This document shows, piece by piece, positions 16,407 through 24,780 of a stretch of 46,613 nt of DNA. Both the position numbers and the translations under genes were made by a program. A model generated the notes under the pieces. That model was not told where the DNA came from and did not search any database. It was given only the letters and a program-made list of their open reading frames with translations. Source of the stretch: JAMXLO01 sp036494925 (GTDB lineage Bacteria > Pseudomonadota > Alphaproteobacteria > Acetobacterales > Acetobacteraceae); NCBI GenBank assembly GCA_036494925.1, contig DASXNR010000507.1, positions 1-46,613 of the forward strand, given 5' to 3'. Numbering within the stretch: position 1 is the stretch's first letter; every line of letters begins with the position of its first letter.

Positions 16407-16787
16407 TTACTTGGAGCAGACGCGGTGGAGTGCAAGCAAATGTTTGCGCGCCGCCAGTGCTGTATCCAATTCGATAGCGCGGTAGCGCTCGACGATCGCC
16501 TTGCCGGCGCGGGTGAGGACGGCGCCACCGCCGCCGCTGCCGCCGGCCACGGTCTCCACCACCGGCGTGCCCAGGCTCCGGTTCAGGTCCTCCACCAGTT
16601 CCCAGGTGCGCCGATACGACATGTGCAGCGCCCGTCCCGCGGCGGAGATCGATCCCGAGCGGGCGATCTCCTCCAGCACCGCGACCTTCCCCGGCCCGAT
16701 GCGCGCGCCGGACGCGAGATCGAGCCGGATGCTCAGCCGATCGTTGGGACTGATCGCTTCGGACGACTTCGTCGCTCGCTTTCCCAT
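16407..16787 (-). CDS. modE: ModE-type molybdate regulator, DNA-binding domain only
   Basis: A 126-residue winged-helix protein: ARIGPGKVAVLEEIARSGSI then SAAGRALHMSYRRTWELVED, the LysR-like HTH typical of ModE, followed by LNRSLGTPVVETVAGGSGGG. The C-terminal molybdate-binding TOBE pair of E. coli ModE is absent, as in many alphaproteobacteria; the separate mop gene next door may supply molybdate sensing or buffering, which is an inference. It probably acts on the operator at 16854-16877 between it and modA. ATG 16787 is chosen as the family-typical start; upstream frame is non-coding. Confidence 0.88.
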   Translation of the reverse strand: MGKRATKSSEAISPNDRLSIRLDLASGARIGPGKVAVLEEIARSGSISAAGRALHMSYRRTWELVEDLNRSLGTPVVETVAGGSGGGGAVLTRAGKAIVERYRAIELDTALAARKHLLALHRVCSK

Positions 16788-16853
16788 CGACCCAGGATAC
16801 AGCCGCCGCCGGCCGTTTTCCATGCGTCGGCGTCCGCGCCGGTGTGTCCTTGC

Positions 16854-16877
16854 CGTTATGTTGCGTTGACTATACCG
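16854..16877. promoter_or_regulatory. Putative ModE operator / modABC promoter
   Basis: CGTTATG (16854-16860) and CTATACCG (16870-16877) form an imperfect inverted repeat of the CG-TAT ... ATA-CG kind recognised by ModE. TTGCCG (16850-16855) and TATACC (16871-16876) could be the -35 and -10 boxes of modA, so a bound repressor would cover the promoter. Position between divergent modE and modA supports it. Confidence 0.5.
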
Positions 16878-16905
16878 TTGGCATCCCATCCAGAGGCAAT
16901 CATCG

Positions 16906-17655
16906 ATGCGACTTCTGCTGTTCGTCTGCATGCTGCTGGTGCCGTTGCTGGCACGGGCCCAGGAGCTGACTGTGTTCGCCGCCGCCAGTTTGACCGACGC
17001 GATGAAGGACGTGTCCGCGCAATGGGCGCAGGCCGGACATCATCCGCTGCGCATGTCATTCGGCTCGAGTTCCACCCTGGCGCGGCAGATCGAACAGGGC
17101 GCGCCGGCCAATCTGTTCGCTTCGGCCGATCAGAAGTGGATGGACTACCTGGCGGAAAAGAACCTGATCGCCGCCGACACGCGGAGGGATTTGCTGGGCA
17201 ATGACCTCGTGCTGGTGGTGCCTGCCGACAAGCCACAGCATGTCACGATCGGCCCGGACTTCGATCTGCTGTCGCTGCTCAGGAACAACGGCCGCATCGC
17301 CACCGGCGATCCCGCGCACGTGCCGGTCGGTATCTACGCCGAGCAGGCGCTGCGCAAGCTCGGCCAGTGGAACGCGATCGCACCGCGACTGGCGCGTACC
17401 GACGATGTGCGGGCCGCGCTGCTGCTGGTGGAGCGCGGCGAGGCGCCCGCCGGCATCGTCTATGCAACCGATGCCGCCGTGTCCAAAGCCGTGATGGTGG
17501 CTGGAACCTTTCCAGCCAACAGCCATGATCCCGTGTCGTATCCGTTTGCCGTGGTCAAGTCGGGCGATACTCCAGAGGCGCGGGCATTGATGACGTTCCT
17601 GCAGGGCCCGCAGGCGCGGGCCATTTTCGTCCAGCGCGGATTCAAGGTCGAATAA
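16906..17655 (+). CDS. modA: Molybdate ABC transporter, periplasmic binding protein
   Basis: A 249-residue secreted solute-binding protein. An N-terminal signal peptide (about residues 1-18, cleavage after ALARA-like RAQ) precedes ELTVFAAASLTDAMKDVSAQ, where the serine contacts molybdate. SFGSSSTLARQIEQGAPANL and FASADQKWMDYL follow, and the hinge and second lobe include GDPAHVPVGIYAEQALRKLG and GIVYATDAAV. It delivers molybdate (or tungstate) to ModBC. modB begins immediately after its stop. Confidence 0.95.
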   Translation: MRLLLFVCMLLVPLLARAQELTVFAAASLTDAMKDVSAQWAQAGHHPLRMSFGSSSTLARQIEQGAPANLFASADQKWMDYLAEKNLIAADTRRDLLGNDLVLVVPADKPQHVTIGPDFDLLSLLRNNGRIATGDPAHVPVGIYAEQALRKLGQWNAIAPRLARTDDVRAALLLVERGEAPAGIVYATDAAVSKAVMVAGTFPANSHDPVSYPFAVVKSGDTPEARALMTFLQGPQARAIFVQRGFKVE

Positions 17656-17656
17656 A

Positions 17657-18346
17657 CTGCGCCTGACACCGGAAGAGTGGCAGGCCGTCCGGCTGACGCT
17701 TGAAGTCGCGGCGCGCGCCGTCGGCTTCGGCCTGCCTCTCGCCGTGGCGACCGCCTGGGTGCTGGCACGCTATCGCTTCTTCGGGCGCCCGATATTGAAT
17801 GCGTTGGTGCATCTGCCGCTGGTGCTGCCGCCGGTCGTGACGGGCTGGCTGCTCCTGATAATCTTCGGCATTCGCGGTCCGATCGGATCGCTGCTGTATG
17901 ACTGGTTCGGGGTGCGGCTGGTATTCACCACCGCGGGCGCCAGTCTGGCCTGTGCGGTGATGACCTTCCCGGTCATGGTGCGCGCCATCCGTCTTTCGCT
18001 GGAGACCGCCGATCCGGGCCTGGAACAAGCGGCGCGCACGCTGGGCGCCGGACGGCTCGACCGGTTGTTCAACGTGACATTGCCGCTGGCATCGCCCGGC
18101 ATCCTGGTCGGCGGCATCGTCGCCTATGCGACCTGCCTCGGCGAATTCGGCGCGGTGATCACCTTTGCTGCCAACATTCCGGGCCAGACGCAGACGCTGC
18201 CGCTGGCGATCTACGCCGCTTTGCAGGTGCCGGGCGGCGAGTCGAAGGCCGCGGAATTGTCGATGGTGTCGCTGACCCTGGCGCTGATCGGGCTGCTGCT
18301 GTCGGAATGGATCGGCAAACGACTGAGCGTCATGCTGGGCCGATGA
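17657..18346 (+). CDS. modB: Molybdate ABC transporter permease, probable CTG start
   Basis: About 229 residues with five to six helices and the permease EAA loop (EQAARTLGAGRLDRLFNVTL). The N-terminal segment LTPEEWQAVRLTLEVAARAV is typical ModB, yet this frame has no ATG, GTG or TTG between the in-frame stop at 17591 and GTG 17744. Starting at 17744 would remove the first helix. CTG 17657 lies directly after the modA stop with AAGG about nine bases upstream, so initiation at CTG (coupled to modA termination) is the best reading. CTG 17663 is an alternative. Confidence 0.88.
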   Translation: MRLTPEEWQAVRLTLEVAARAVGFGLPLAVATAWVLARYRFFGRPILNALVHLPLVLPPVVTGWLLLIIFGIRGPIGSLLYDWFGVRLVFTTAGASLACAVMTFPVMVRAIRLSLETADPGLEQAARTLGAGRLDRLFNVTLPLASPGILVGGIVAYATCLGEFGAVITFAANIPGQTQTLPLAIYAALQVPGGESKAAELSMVSLTLALIGLLLSEWIGKRLSVMLGR

Positions 18347-19422
18347 GCCTGAGCGTTCTGCTACGCCACCGCTTCACCTCGGCGCGGATGGATATGACGT
18401 TCGAGGTCCCCACACCCGGCGTCACGGTACTGTTCGGTCCATCCGGGGCGGGCAAATCCACCATTATTGTCGCCGGTGCGGGTCTGCTGCGGCCGGACGA
18501 ATGCCGCATCGTCGTCGATGGCCAGGTGTTGGCTGACACCGCCGCCGGCGTCTGGCTGCCGCCTGAGCGACGCCGCATCGGTCTGGTATTCCAGGACGCG
18601 CGACTGTTCCCGCATATGTCGGTCGTCACCAACCTGCGCTTTGGCATGCGCCGCGCCGCATCTGGTCCGGTGCGGTTCGACGAGGTGGTGGAGCTGTTGG
18701 GCATCGGCGCGCTATTGCCGCGGCGGCCGCACACCCTGTCGGGCGGCGAGCGTCAGCGCGTAGCGATCGGCCGCGCGCTGCTGGCGCAGCCGCACCTGCT
18801 GCTGATGGATGAGCCGCTCGCCGCCCTGGACGCCGCGCGCAAGGGTGAGATCATGCCGTATCTGACGCGGCTGAAGACAGCACTGAAACTGCCGATCATC
18901 TATGTGACGCATTCGTTGGACGAAGTGACGCAGCTCGCCGATTCACTGGTGCTGATTGAGGCGGGGCGCGTGGTCGGTTGCGGCTCGCTGTCCGAGATGG
19001 CCGCGCGCGCCGATCTGCCGCTGGCGCAGCGCGACGATGCCGGCGCGCTGCTGCTGTGTCGCGTGGCGGAGCACGACGCGGCGCGCGAATTGTCGCTGCT
19101 GCAAGGAGCTGGTGCGACGTTCTGGGTGCCGCTGCTCGATGCGTCTCTCGGCGACGAAGTGCGGCTACGGATTCCGGCTCGCGAGGTGATCCTGGCCGGC
19201 AAGCCGCCGGAGGCGATCAGTGTGCACAACATTATAGCCGGCACGGTGCGGCGAATCGCAAGCCAGGCCGCGCGTGGTTCGGTGCTGGTGGAGATCGCAC
19301 TGCCCGACGGCGGGCTGCTATCACGCGTCACATCGGATGCGATCTCTCGGCTGGGGCTGGCGCCGGGGAGGCCGGTGCTGGCGCTGATCAAGTCGACCTC
19401 GATCGAGGTGGTGGGACTCTAG
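18343..19422 (+). CDS. modC: Molybdate ABC transporter ATP-binding protein
   Basis: A 359-residue ATPase. Walker A GPSGAGKST, Q-loop VFQDARLFPHMSV, signature LSGGERQRVAIGRALL, Walker B LLLMDEPLAALD and the switch histidine in YVTHSLDEV are all present. The last 70 residues form a TOBE/Mop-like domain (ISVHNIIAGTVRRI to LALIKSTSIEVVGL) that senses molybdate. ATG 18343 overlaps the modB stop (ATGA), so translation is coupled. Confidence 0.95.
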   Translation: MSLSVLLRHRFTSARMDMTFEVPTPGVTVLFGPSGAGKSTIIVAGAGLLRPDECRIVVDGQVLADTAAGVWLPPERRRIGLVFQDARLFPHMSVVTNLRFGMRRAASGPVRFDEVVELLGIGALLPRRPHTLSGGERQRVAIGRALLAQPHLLLMDEPLAALDAARKGEIMPYLTRLKTALKLPIIYVTHSLDEVTQLADSLVLIEAGRVVGCGSLSEMAARADLPLAQRDDAGALLLCRVAEHDAARELSLLQGAGATFWVPLLDASLGDEVRLRIPAREVILAGKPPEAISVHNIIAGTVRRIASQAARGSVLVEIALPDGGLLSRVTSDAISRLGLAPGRPVLALIKSTSIEVVGL

Positions 19423-19567
19423 GCGATCCAGGATTGCCGGTCCCGTCTCCTCAAAGAGTTGTGCACTTACGTTGAGAGGTTAGCAGATTGCCGCATCGCC
19501 ACCCGGTTGATAGCGTCAAGGGCAGCCGTTACGAGCGCGGCAATTTCTGTTCGTATCGGGTGGCAAT

Positions 19568-21826
19568 ATGGATTCCGCGTCGCCGACCGAACCGCTAACA
19601 GGCTCCCGCGGACCATTTCCCAGGGCCGCCTGGTTGACGTCGTGGCGATCCGACACGGAAACCCTCCACCGGCTGATCATCGCGGCGTCGCTGCTGTTGC
19701 CACTGACCATTCTCGCCGGTGGCGGCTACCTGATCTGGCACGCCACCACGACCGCGGCGCGAGCCGAGCTCACCCGCAGCGTTGATCTTGTGCACGAGAA
19801 CACCGCGCGAGTGTTCGAGACCTATCAGCTGCTCATGAAGACTGCCGCCATGTCAGTCGGGGATGCATCCGATAGCGACATCACCGCGAAGGAATTTTCC
19901 CTCCACCAACAGTTCGCGGACGTGATCGGGCACCTGCCACAGGTAAGGGACCTGTTCGTTCTGAACGCCGATGGTCACCCGTTGGTCAGTGCGCAGGGGT
20001 ATCCTGTCCAGCGCGCGATCAACACTGCCGACCGCGACTACTTCAGGTTGTTGGCGTCCCGCCAGTCGGATGTCACGGTGAGTTCGTTGCTGATCAGCCG
20101 GATCGACAAAACACCGACGTTCATTGTCGCGTCTGCCCGGCGCAGTCCGGACGGTCGGTTCGCCGGCTCCGTCGCCGTGTCGGTACGTCCGCAATATTTC
20201 GAGGACTATTGGGTCCGGAACGGCATTGCGGACGAAACCCCGGACGGCGTGACCATCGTGTTGTTTCGGTCCGACGGGGAATTCCTGGTGCGCTGGCCGC
20301 AGCCGGTCCGTCCGGGCGAGGGCCTTCACGCGACCGAATCATTCCTGGCGAGAATCGCGAAAAACCCCGATCGCGGCATCTACGAGGCCACCTCAACCAA
20401 CGATGGCCTGCGTCGGCTGATCACCTACCGCCGAGTGGAGGGCACGCCATTCTACGTCGTTGCGTCACAGCGCTTCACAGGTCTCACCAGCGATTGGCTC
20501 AGTGCCATACAGACGCATCTCTATTTCGGTATTCCCGCTACGCTGGCCCTTTTCGCGCTCTCGATCGTCGCTGCACGTCGCGATCGCAAAGTCCATGCGG
20601 CGCTCGATCTGTTGCGCACCGAGGTGCGCCGGCGGGAAGAGGTCGAGGACGCATTGCGCCAGACGCAGAAGATGGAGGCGATCGGTCGGCTGACCGGCGG
20701 TATTGCGCACGACTTCAACAACCTTCTGACCGCGATTGGAGGAAGTATCGAGTACCTGATCAAGGCGATTCCCGCGCCCGACGAACGTACCAGGCGATAC
20801 AGCGCCCTGGGGCACGAGGCGGTGCAGCGCGCGACACGACTGACCCACCGCCTGCTGGCGTTTGCACGGCAGCAACCCTTGACGATGCAGACTGTCAACC
20901 TGAACCGGCTGGTCGCCGGCATGTCGGAACTGCTCGTTCGCACGCTCGGAGAACATATCGAAATAGAATCCGTGCTGGCGGGCGGGCTGTGGCCGACCCG
21001 TACCGACCCCGTCCAACTGGAAAACTGCCTGCTCAATCTCGCCGTCAATGCCCGCGACGCCATGCCGGACGGGGGTCGATTGACCATCGAAACCGCCAAT
21101 ACATCGCTGGATTCCGCTTATGCCGCCGCGCACCCCGAAGTGCAGGCCGGACAATACGTCATGTTGGCCGTTACCGACACCGGAACCGGCATGTCGCCGG
21201 ACACCATTGCGCGGGCCTTCGATCCGTTCTTCACGACCAAACCGACGGGAATGGGCACTGGCCTGGGTCTCAGCATGGTTTACGGCTTCGCGAAGCAATC
21301 CGGCGGGCACGTCAAAATATACAGCGAGCTCGGGGTCGGCACGTCGATCAAGTTGTATCTGCCACGTGGCCCGGCTGGCATCGAAATTCCGTTATCGGAA
21401 CAGACAACACCCGCGCGGGAGCCGGCGGGCGGCGGAAAGACCGTGCTTGTCGTCGAGGACGACGAAGCGGTTCGCAATGTATCGGTCGGGTTCCTGCGTG
21501 ATTTGGGATACGAGGTTCTGGCGGCGCGCGATGCGGCCAGCGCGCTGCAATTGCTTCATGGGCACCCCGAGGTGGCGGTGCTGTTCACCGACGTCGTGCT
21601 GCCCGGCGGCACCGACGGGCGCAAATTGGCGGCCGAAGCCAGCCGAGTCTACCCTGATCTCCAAGTCCTGTTCACGACCGGATACACGCCGAATGCCATC
21701 ATCCACGGTGGCATCCTCGATGCCGGCGTGCAGCTTCTCCCGAAGCCTTTTACCGCAGAGGCGCTCGACGCCAAGCTGCGGGAGGTCCTGTCGGCGCAGC
21801 GAGCCGCTCTGGATACCGCGCGGTAG
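19568..21826 (+). CDS. Hybrid sensor histidine kinase with periplasmic Cache domain
   Basis: A 752-residue inner-membrane kinase. A first helix (about 37-58) and a second (about 318-337) bracket a periplasmic Cache sensor (DRDYFRLLASRQSDV typical). The transmitter has GRLTGGIAHDFNNLLTAIGG with phospho-acceptor His381, the N box NLAVNARDAMPDGG, then DTGTGMS and GMGTGLGLSMVYG. The C-terminal receiver (about 625-740) holds VVEDDEAVR, phospho-acceptor Asp675 (FTDVVLPGG) and the KPF lysine. No output regulator is adjacent, so the target is unknown; it may act through other regulators in trans. Confidence 0.92.
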   Translation: MDSASPTEPLTGSRGPFPRAAWLTSWRSDTETLHRLIIAASLLLPLTILAGGGYLIWHATTTAARAELTRSVDLVHENTARVFETYQLLMKTAAMSVGDASDSDITAKEFSLHQQFADVIGHLPQVRDLFVLNADGHPLVSAQGYPVQRAINTADRDYFRLLASRQSDVTVSSLLISRIDKTPTFIVASARRSPDGRFAGSVAVSVRPQYFEDYWVRNGIADETPDGVTIVLFRSDGEFLVRWPQPVRPGEGLHATESFLARIAKNPDRGIYEATSTNDGLRRLITYRRVEGTPFYVVASQRFTGLTSDWLSAIQTHLYFGIPATLALFALSIVAARRDRKVHAALDLLRTEVRRREEVEDALRQTQKMEAIGRLTGGIAHDFNNLLTAIGGSIEYLIKAIPAPDERTRRYSALGHEAVQRATRLTHRLLAFARQQPLTMQTVNLNRLVAGMSELLVRTLGEHIEIESVLAGGLWPTRTDPVQLENCLLNLAVNARDAMPDGGRLTIETANTSLDSAYAAAHPEVQAGQYVMLAVTDTGTGMSPDTIARAFDPFFTTKPTGMGTGLGLSMVYGFAKQSGGHVKIYSELGVGTSIKLYLPRGPAGIEIPLSEQTTPAREPAGGGKTVLVVEDDEAVRNVSVGFLRDLGYEVLAARDAASALQLLHGHPEVAVLFTDVVLPGGTDGRKLAAEASRVYPDLQVLFTTGYTPNAIIHGGILDAGVQLLPKPFTAEALDAKLREVLSAQRAALDTAR

Positions 21827-21871
21827 CGTCGGAACCACAGGCGTCGGCAATTTGGCCGGCCATTCGCAGCG

Positions 21872-24067
21872 TCACGGCCCGCGCCGTCGCATCCCCCCTC
21901 GCCCGCGCCGCTTGCTTGGATCATACCCGCCGCCGCCCGGCCCCATCGGCTCAGGCGTCCGATCCCGTTTGGGGCGCAGCGACGCACTCGGCGCCGGCGG
22001 CGGTTCCAGGCCCAGATCCAGCGCCTCCAGCCGGCGGATCTCGTCGCGCAGCCGCCCTGCCTCCTCGAACTCAAGATCGGCCGCGGCACCCCGCATCCGC
22101 TTCTCCAGATCGGCGATCGCAGCCTTCAGGTCCTTGCCGACAAATTCGGCAACGCCGGCATCCTTGATCGGCGCCACCGTGACGTAGTCCTGCTCGAACA
22201 CGCTCTCCAGCACGCGGCCGATCTGCCGCTTGATGGAAACCGGCGTGATGCCGTGCGCCTCGTTCCACGCCCGCTGCTTGCTGCGCCGCCGCTCGGTCTC
22301 CTCGATCGCGTGGCGCAGGCTGTTGGTCATCGTGTCGGCATACAGGATCACCCGGCCGTCGATGTTGCGCGCGGCGCGGCCGATGGTCTGCACCAGCGAG
22401 GTCTGCGAACGCAAAAAACCTTCCTTGTCTGCATCCAGGATCGCCACCAGCGCGCATTCGGGAATGTCGAGACCCTCGCGCAGCAGGTTGATCCCCACCA
22501 GCACGTCGAACACGCCCAGCCGCAGGTCGCGGATGATCTCGATCCGCTCCAGCGTGTCGATGTCAGAGTGCAGATAGCGCACCTTCACGCCGTGTTCGGT
22601 CAGGTAGTCGGTGAGATCCTCCGCCATACGCTTGGTCAGCGTCGTCACCAGGACGCGCATCCCCTGCGCCGCCACCGCTCGGCATTCGGCCAGCAAATCG
22701 TCGACCTGGTGCTCCACAGGCCTCACCTCGGTCACCGGATCGATCAGTCCGGTAGGGCGGATCACCTGTTCGGCGAACACGCCGGCGGTGCGTTCCATCT
22801 CCCACGGGCCCGGCGTGGCCGAGACGAAGATGCTCAGCGGCCGATAGGTCTCCCACTCCTCGAATTTCAACGGCCGGTTGTCCACGCACGACGGCAGCCG
22901 GAAACCGAACTCCGCCAGGATCGACTTGCGGTTGAAGTCGCCGCGGAACATGCCGCCAAGCTGTGGCACCGTCACGTGGCTTTCATCGACGATCAGCAAC
23001 GCGTTCTCCGGCAGGTATTCGAACAGCGTCGGCGGCGGATCGCCGGGATTGCGGCCGGTCAGGTAGCGCGAATAGTTCTCGATGCCCTTGCAGGAGCCGG
23101 TCGTTTCCATCATTTCGATATCGAACGTCGTGCGCTGGCTCAGCCGTTCCACCTCCAACAGCTTGCCTTCCGCGGTCAGTTCCTCCAGCCGCGCCTTCAG
23201 CTCCACCTTGATGTCGCGGATCGCCTGGGTCAGCGTCGGCCGCGGCGTGACGTAGTGGCTGTTGGCGTACACCGTGATCTCGCTCAGTGCGGCGGCCTTC
23301 TCGCCGGTCAGCGGATCGAATTCGTGGATCGCCTCCACTTCGTCGCCAAACAGCGTGATGCGCCAGGCGCGGTCCTCGTAGTGGCTGGGAAAGATGTCCA
23401 CGGTTTCACCGCGCAGGCGGAACGTGCCGCGCTGGAATGCCGAGTCGTTGCGGCGGTACTGCAGGTCCACCAGACCCTTGGCCAGCGCATCGCGATCGAT
23501 CCGCCCGCCAGTCTCCAGCTTCACCACCATCCTTGCATAGGTCTCGACCGAACCGATGCCGTAGATGCAGGACACCGAGGCGACCACGACGACATCGTTG
23601 CGCTCCAGCAGCGCCTGCGTCGCGGCGTGGCGCATGCGGTCGATCTGCTCGTTGATCTGCGCGTCCTTCTCAATGTAGGTGTCGGTCCGCGGGACATACG
23701 CCTCCGGCTGGTAGTAGTCGTAATACGAAACGAAATATTCCACCGCGTTGTCCGGGAAGAAGCTTTTCATCTCGCCGTACAGCTGCGCCGCCAGCGTCTT
23801 GTTCGGCGCCAGGATCAGGGTCGGCTTCTGCACCGCCTCGATCACCTTGGCCATGGTGAAGGTCTTGCCCGAGCCGGTCACGCCCAGCAGCACCTGGTCG
23901 CGTTCGTCCTGGCGCACGCCGGACACCAACTCGGTGATGGCAGCCGGCTGATCGCCGTTCGGCTCGTACTCGGACACTACCTTCATCCGACGGGTCAGCG
24001 GCTTCGCCGGCTGCTTCTCCGGGATGAACGGGACTCGCGACGATGGGCGAAGCAAGGTCTGGGACAT
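21872..24067 (-). CDS. uvrB: Excinuclease ABC subunit B
   Basis: A 731-residue UvrB, the helicase-like damage-verification subunit of nucleotide excision repair. Walker A GVTGSGKTF, the beta-hairpin region YYDYYQPEAYVPRTDTYIEK, DESHVTVPQLGGM, TKRMAEDLTDYL and VGINLLREGLDIPE are present, with a C-terminal UvrC-binding UVR segment (LEFEEAGRLRDEIRRLEAL) and a glycine/arginine-rich tail. The frame is open to a GTG at 24130, but ATG 24067 (MSQTLLRPSS) gives the normal N-terminus. Divergent from the gene at 24142. Confidence 0.96.
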   Translation of the reverse strand: MSQTLLRPSSRVPFIPEKQPAKPLTRRMKVVSEYEPNGDQPAAITELVSGVRQDERDQVLLGVTGSGKTFTMAKVIEAVQKPTLILAPNKTLAAQLYGEMKSFFPDNAVEYFVSYYDYYQPEAYVPRTDTYIEKDAQINEQIDRMRHAATQALLERNDVVVVASVSCIYGIGSVETYARMVVKLETGGRIDRDALAKGLVDLQYRRNDSAFQRGTFRLRGETVDIFPSHYEDRAWRITLFGDEVEAIHEFDPLTGEKAAALSEITVYANSHYVTPRPTLTQAIRDIKVELKARLEELTAEGKLLEVERLSQRTTFDIEMMETTGSCKGIENYSRYLTGRNPGDPPPTLFEYLPENALLIVDESHVTVPQLGGMFRGDFNRKSILAEFGFRLPSCVDNRPLKFEEWETYRPLSIFVSATPGPWEMERTAGVFAEQVIRPTGLIDPVTEVRPVEHQVDDLLAECRAVAAQGMRVLVTTLTKRMAEDLTDYLTEHGVKVRYLHSDIDTLERIEIIRDLRLGVFDVLVGINLLREGLDIPECALVAILDADKEGFLRSQTSLVQTIGRAARNIDGRVILYADTMTNSLRHAIEETERRRSKQRAWNEAHGITPVSIKRQIGRVLESVFEQDYVTVAPIKDAGVAEFVGKDLKAAIADLEKRMRGAAADLEFEEAGRLRDEIRRLEALDLGLEPPPAPSASLRPKRDRTPEPMGPGGGGYDPSKRRGRGGMRRRGP

Positions 24068-24141
24068 GTCCAACAGATGGGGGATTTCCGCCGGCGCGTC
24101 GAGGGGGCAGGATCGGTCCAACCCGAACACCGGAGGAAGCC

Positions 24142-24777
24142 ATGGCCAAGGGGCTGCTGTTCGCGTCGTTCGACTTTTCGGCCACCCAGGCCGACGAGTT
24201 CCACGACTGGTACGACCTCGAGCACATCCCGGAGCGGCTGCGCGTCCCGGGCTTCATCAACGCCGAGCGCTGGATCGGCGAGGAGAATCCGAACGTCGCC
24301 GTCGCCACCTACGATCTCGCCACCCTCGGCGCGCTGCAAAGCGCGCCGTACCTGGCGATCGGCGGCGACAACGCCTCGGTCTGGACCAAGCGTGTCACGG
24401 CGATCGCTCACCGTATCTTGCGCTTCACCGGCGAACAACTGCTGCCGGGCGAACTCGCCGCACCCGCCGGCGCCGGCGGTCTGCTGGTCGCTTCGATGAA
24501 CGTCGACCCGGCGGCGGAACCCGAATTCAACGAGTGGTACAACGCCGAACACCTGCCGCAACTCGGCGCGGTGCCAGGCGTGCTGTGCGCGCGGCGCTAC
24601 AGTTCGGAGGCGGCTGACCGTGAGCGCAAATACCTGGCGCTGTATCACCTGACCGGACCGGACGTGGCAGGCAGCGACGCCTGGAAGACGGCAGGCGGCA
24701 CGCCCTGGACCGAGCGGATGCGGCCGCATTTCCGCGATCTGCTGGTGCTCCGCTGCAAGCGCTACGTGCGGCGGTAA
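24142..24777 (+). CDS. Tandem EthD-like / dimeric alpha-beta barrel protein
   Basis: A 211-residue cytosolic protein made of two similar ferredoxin-like halves. Each half has the same pattern: DEFHDWYDLEHIPERLRVPG in the first and PEFNEWYNAEHLPQLGAVPG in the second, each followed by a Cys/Asn-Ala-(Glu/Arg)-Arg-(Trp/Tyr) strand. This W-Y-x-x-E-H signature is that of EthD/DUF4286-type dimeric alpha-beta barrels, which often fold as dimers; here the duplication makes the pair in one chain. A catalytic role is not established. GGAGG precedes the ATG. Confidence 0.7.
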   Translation: MAKGLLFASFDFSATQADEFHDWYDLEHIPERLRVPGFINAERWIGEENPNVAVATYDLATLGALQSAPYLAIGGDNASVWTKRVTAIAHRILRFTGEQLLPGELAAPAGAGGLLVASMNVDPAAEPEFNEWYNAEHLPQLGAVPGVLCARRYSSEAADRERKYLALYHLTGPDVAGSDAWKTAGGTPWTERMRPHFRDLLVLRCKRYVRR

Positions 24778-24780
24778 CGC

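Noticed and set aside
22253..24499. 748-codon open frame on the plus strand
   Set aside because: It is antisense to uvrB and has a composition typical of a GC-rich shadow frame; no recognisable domain.
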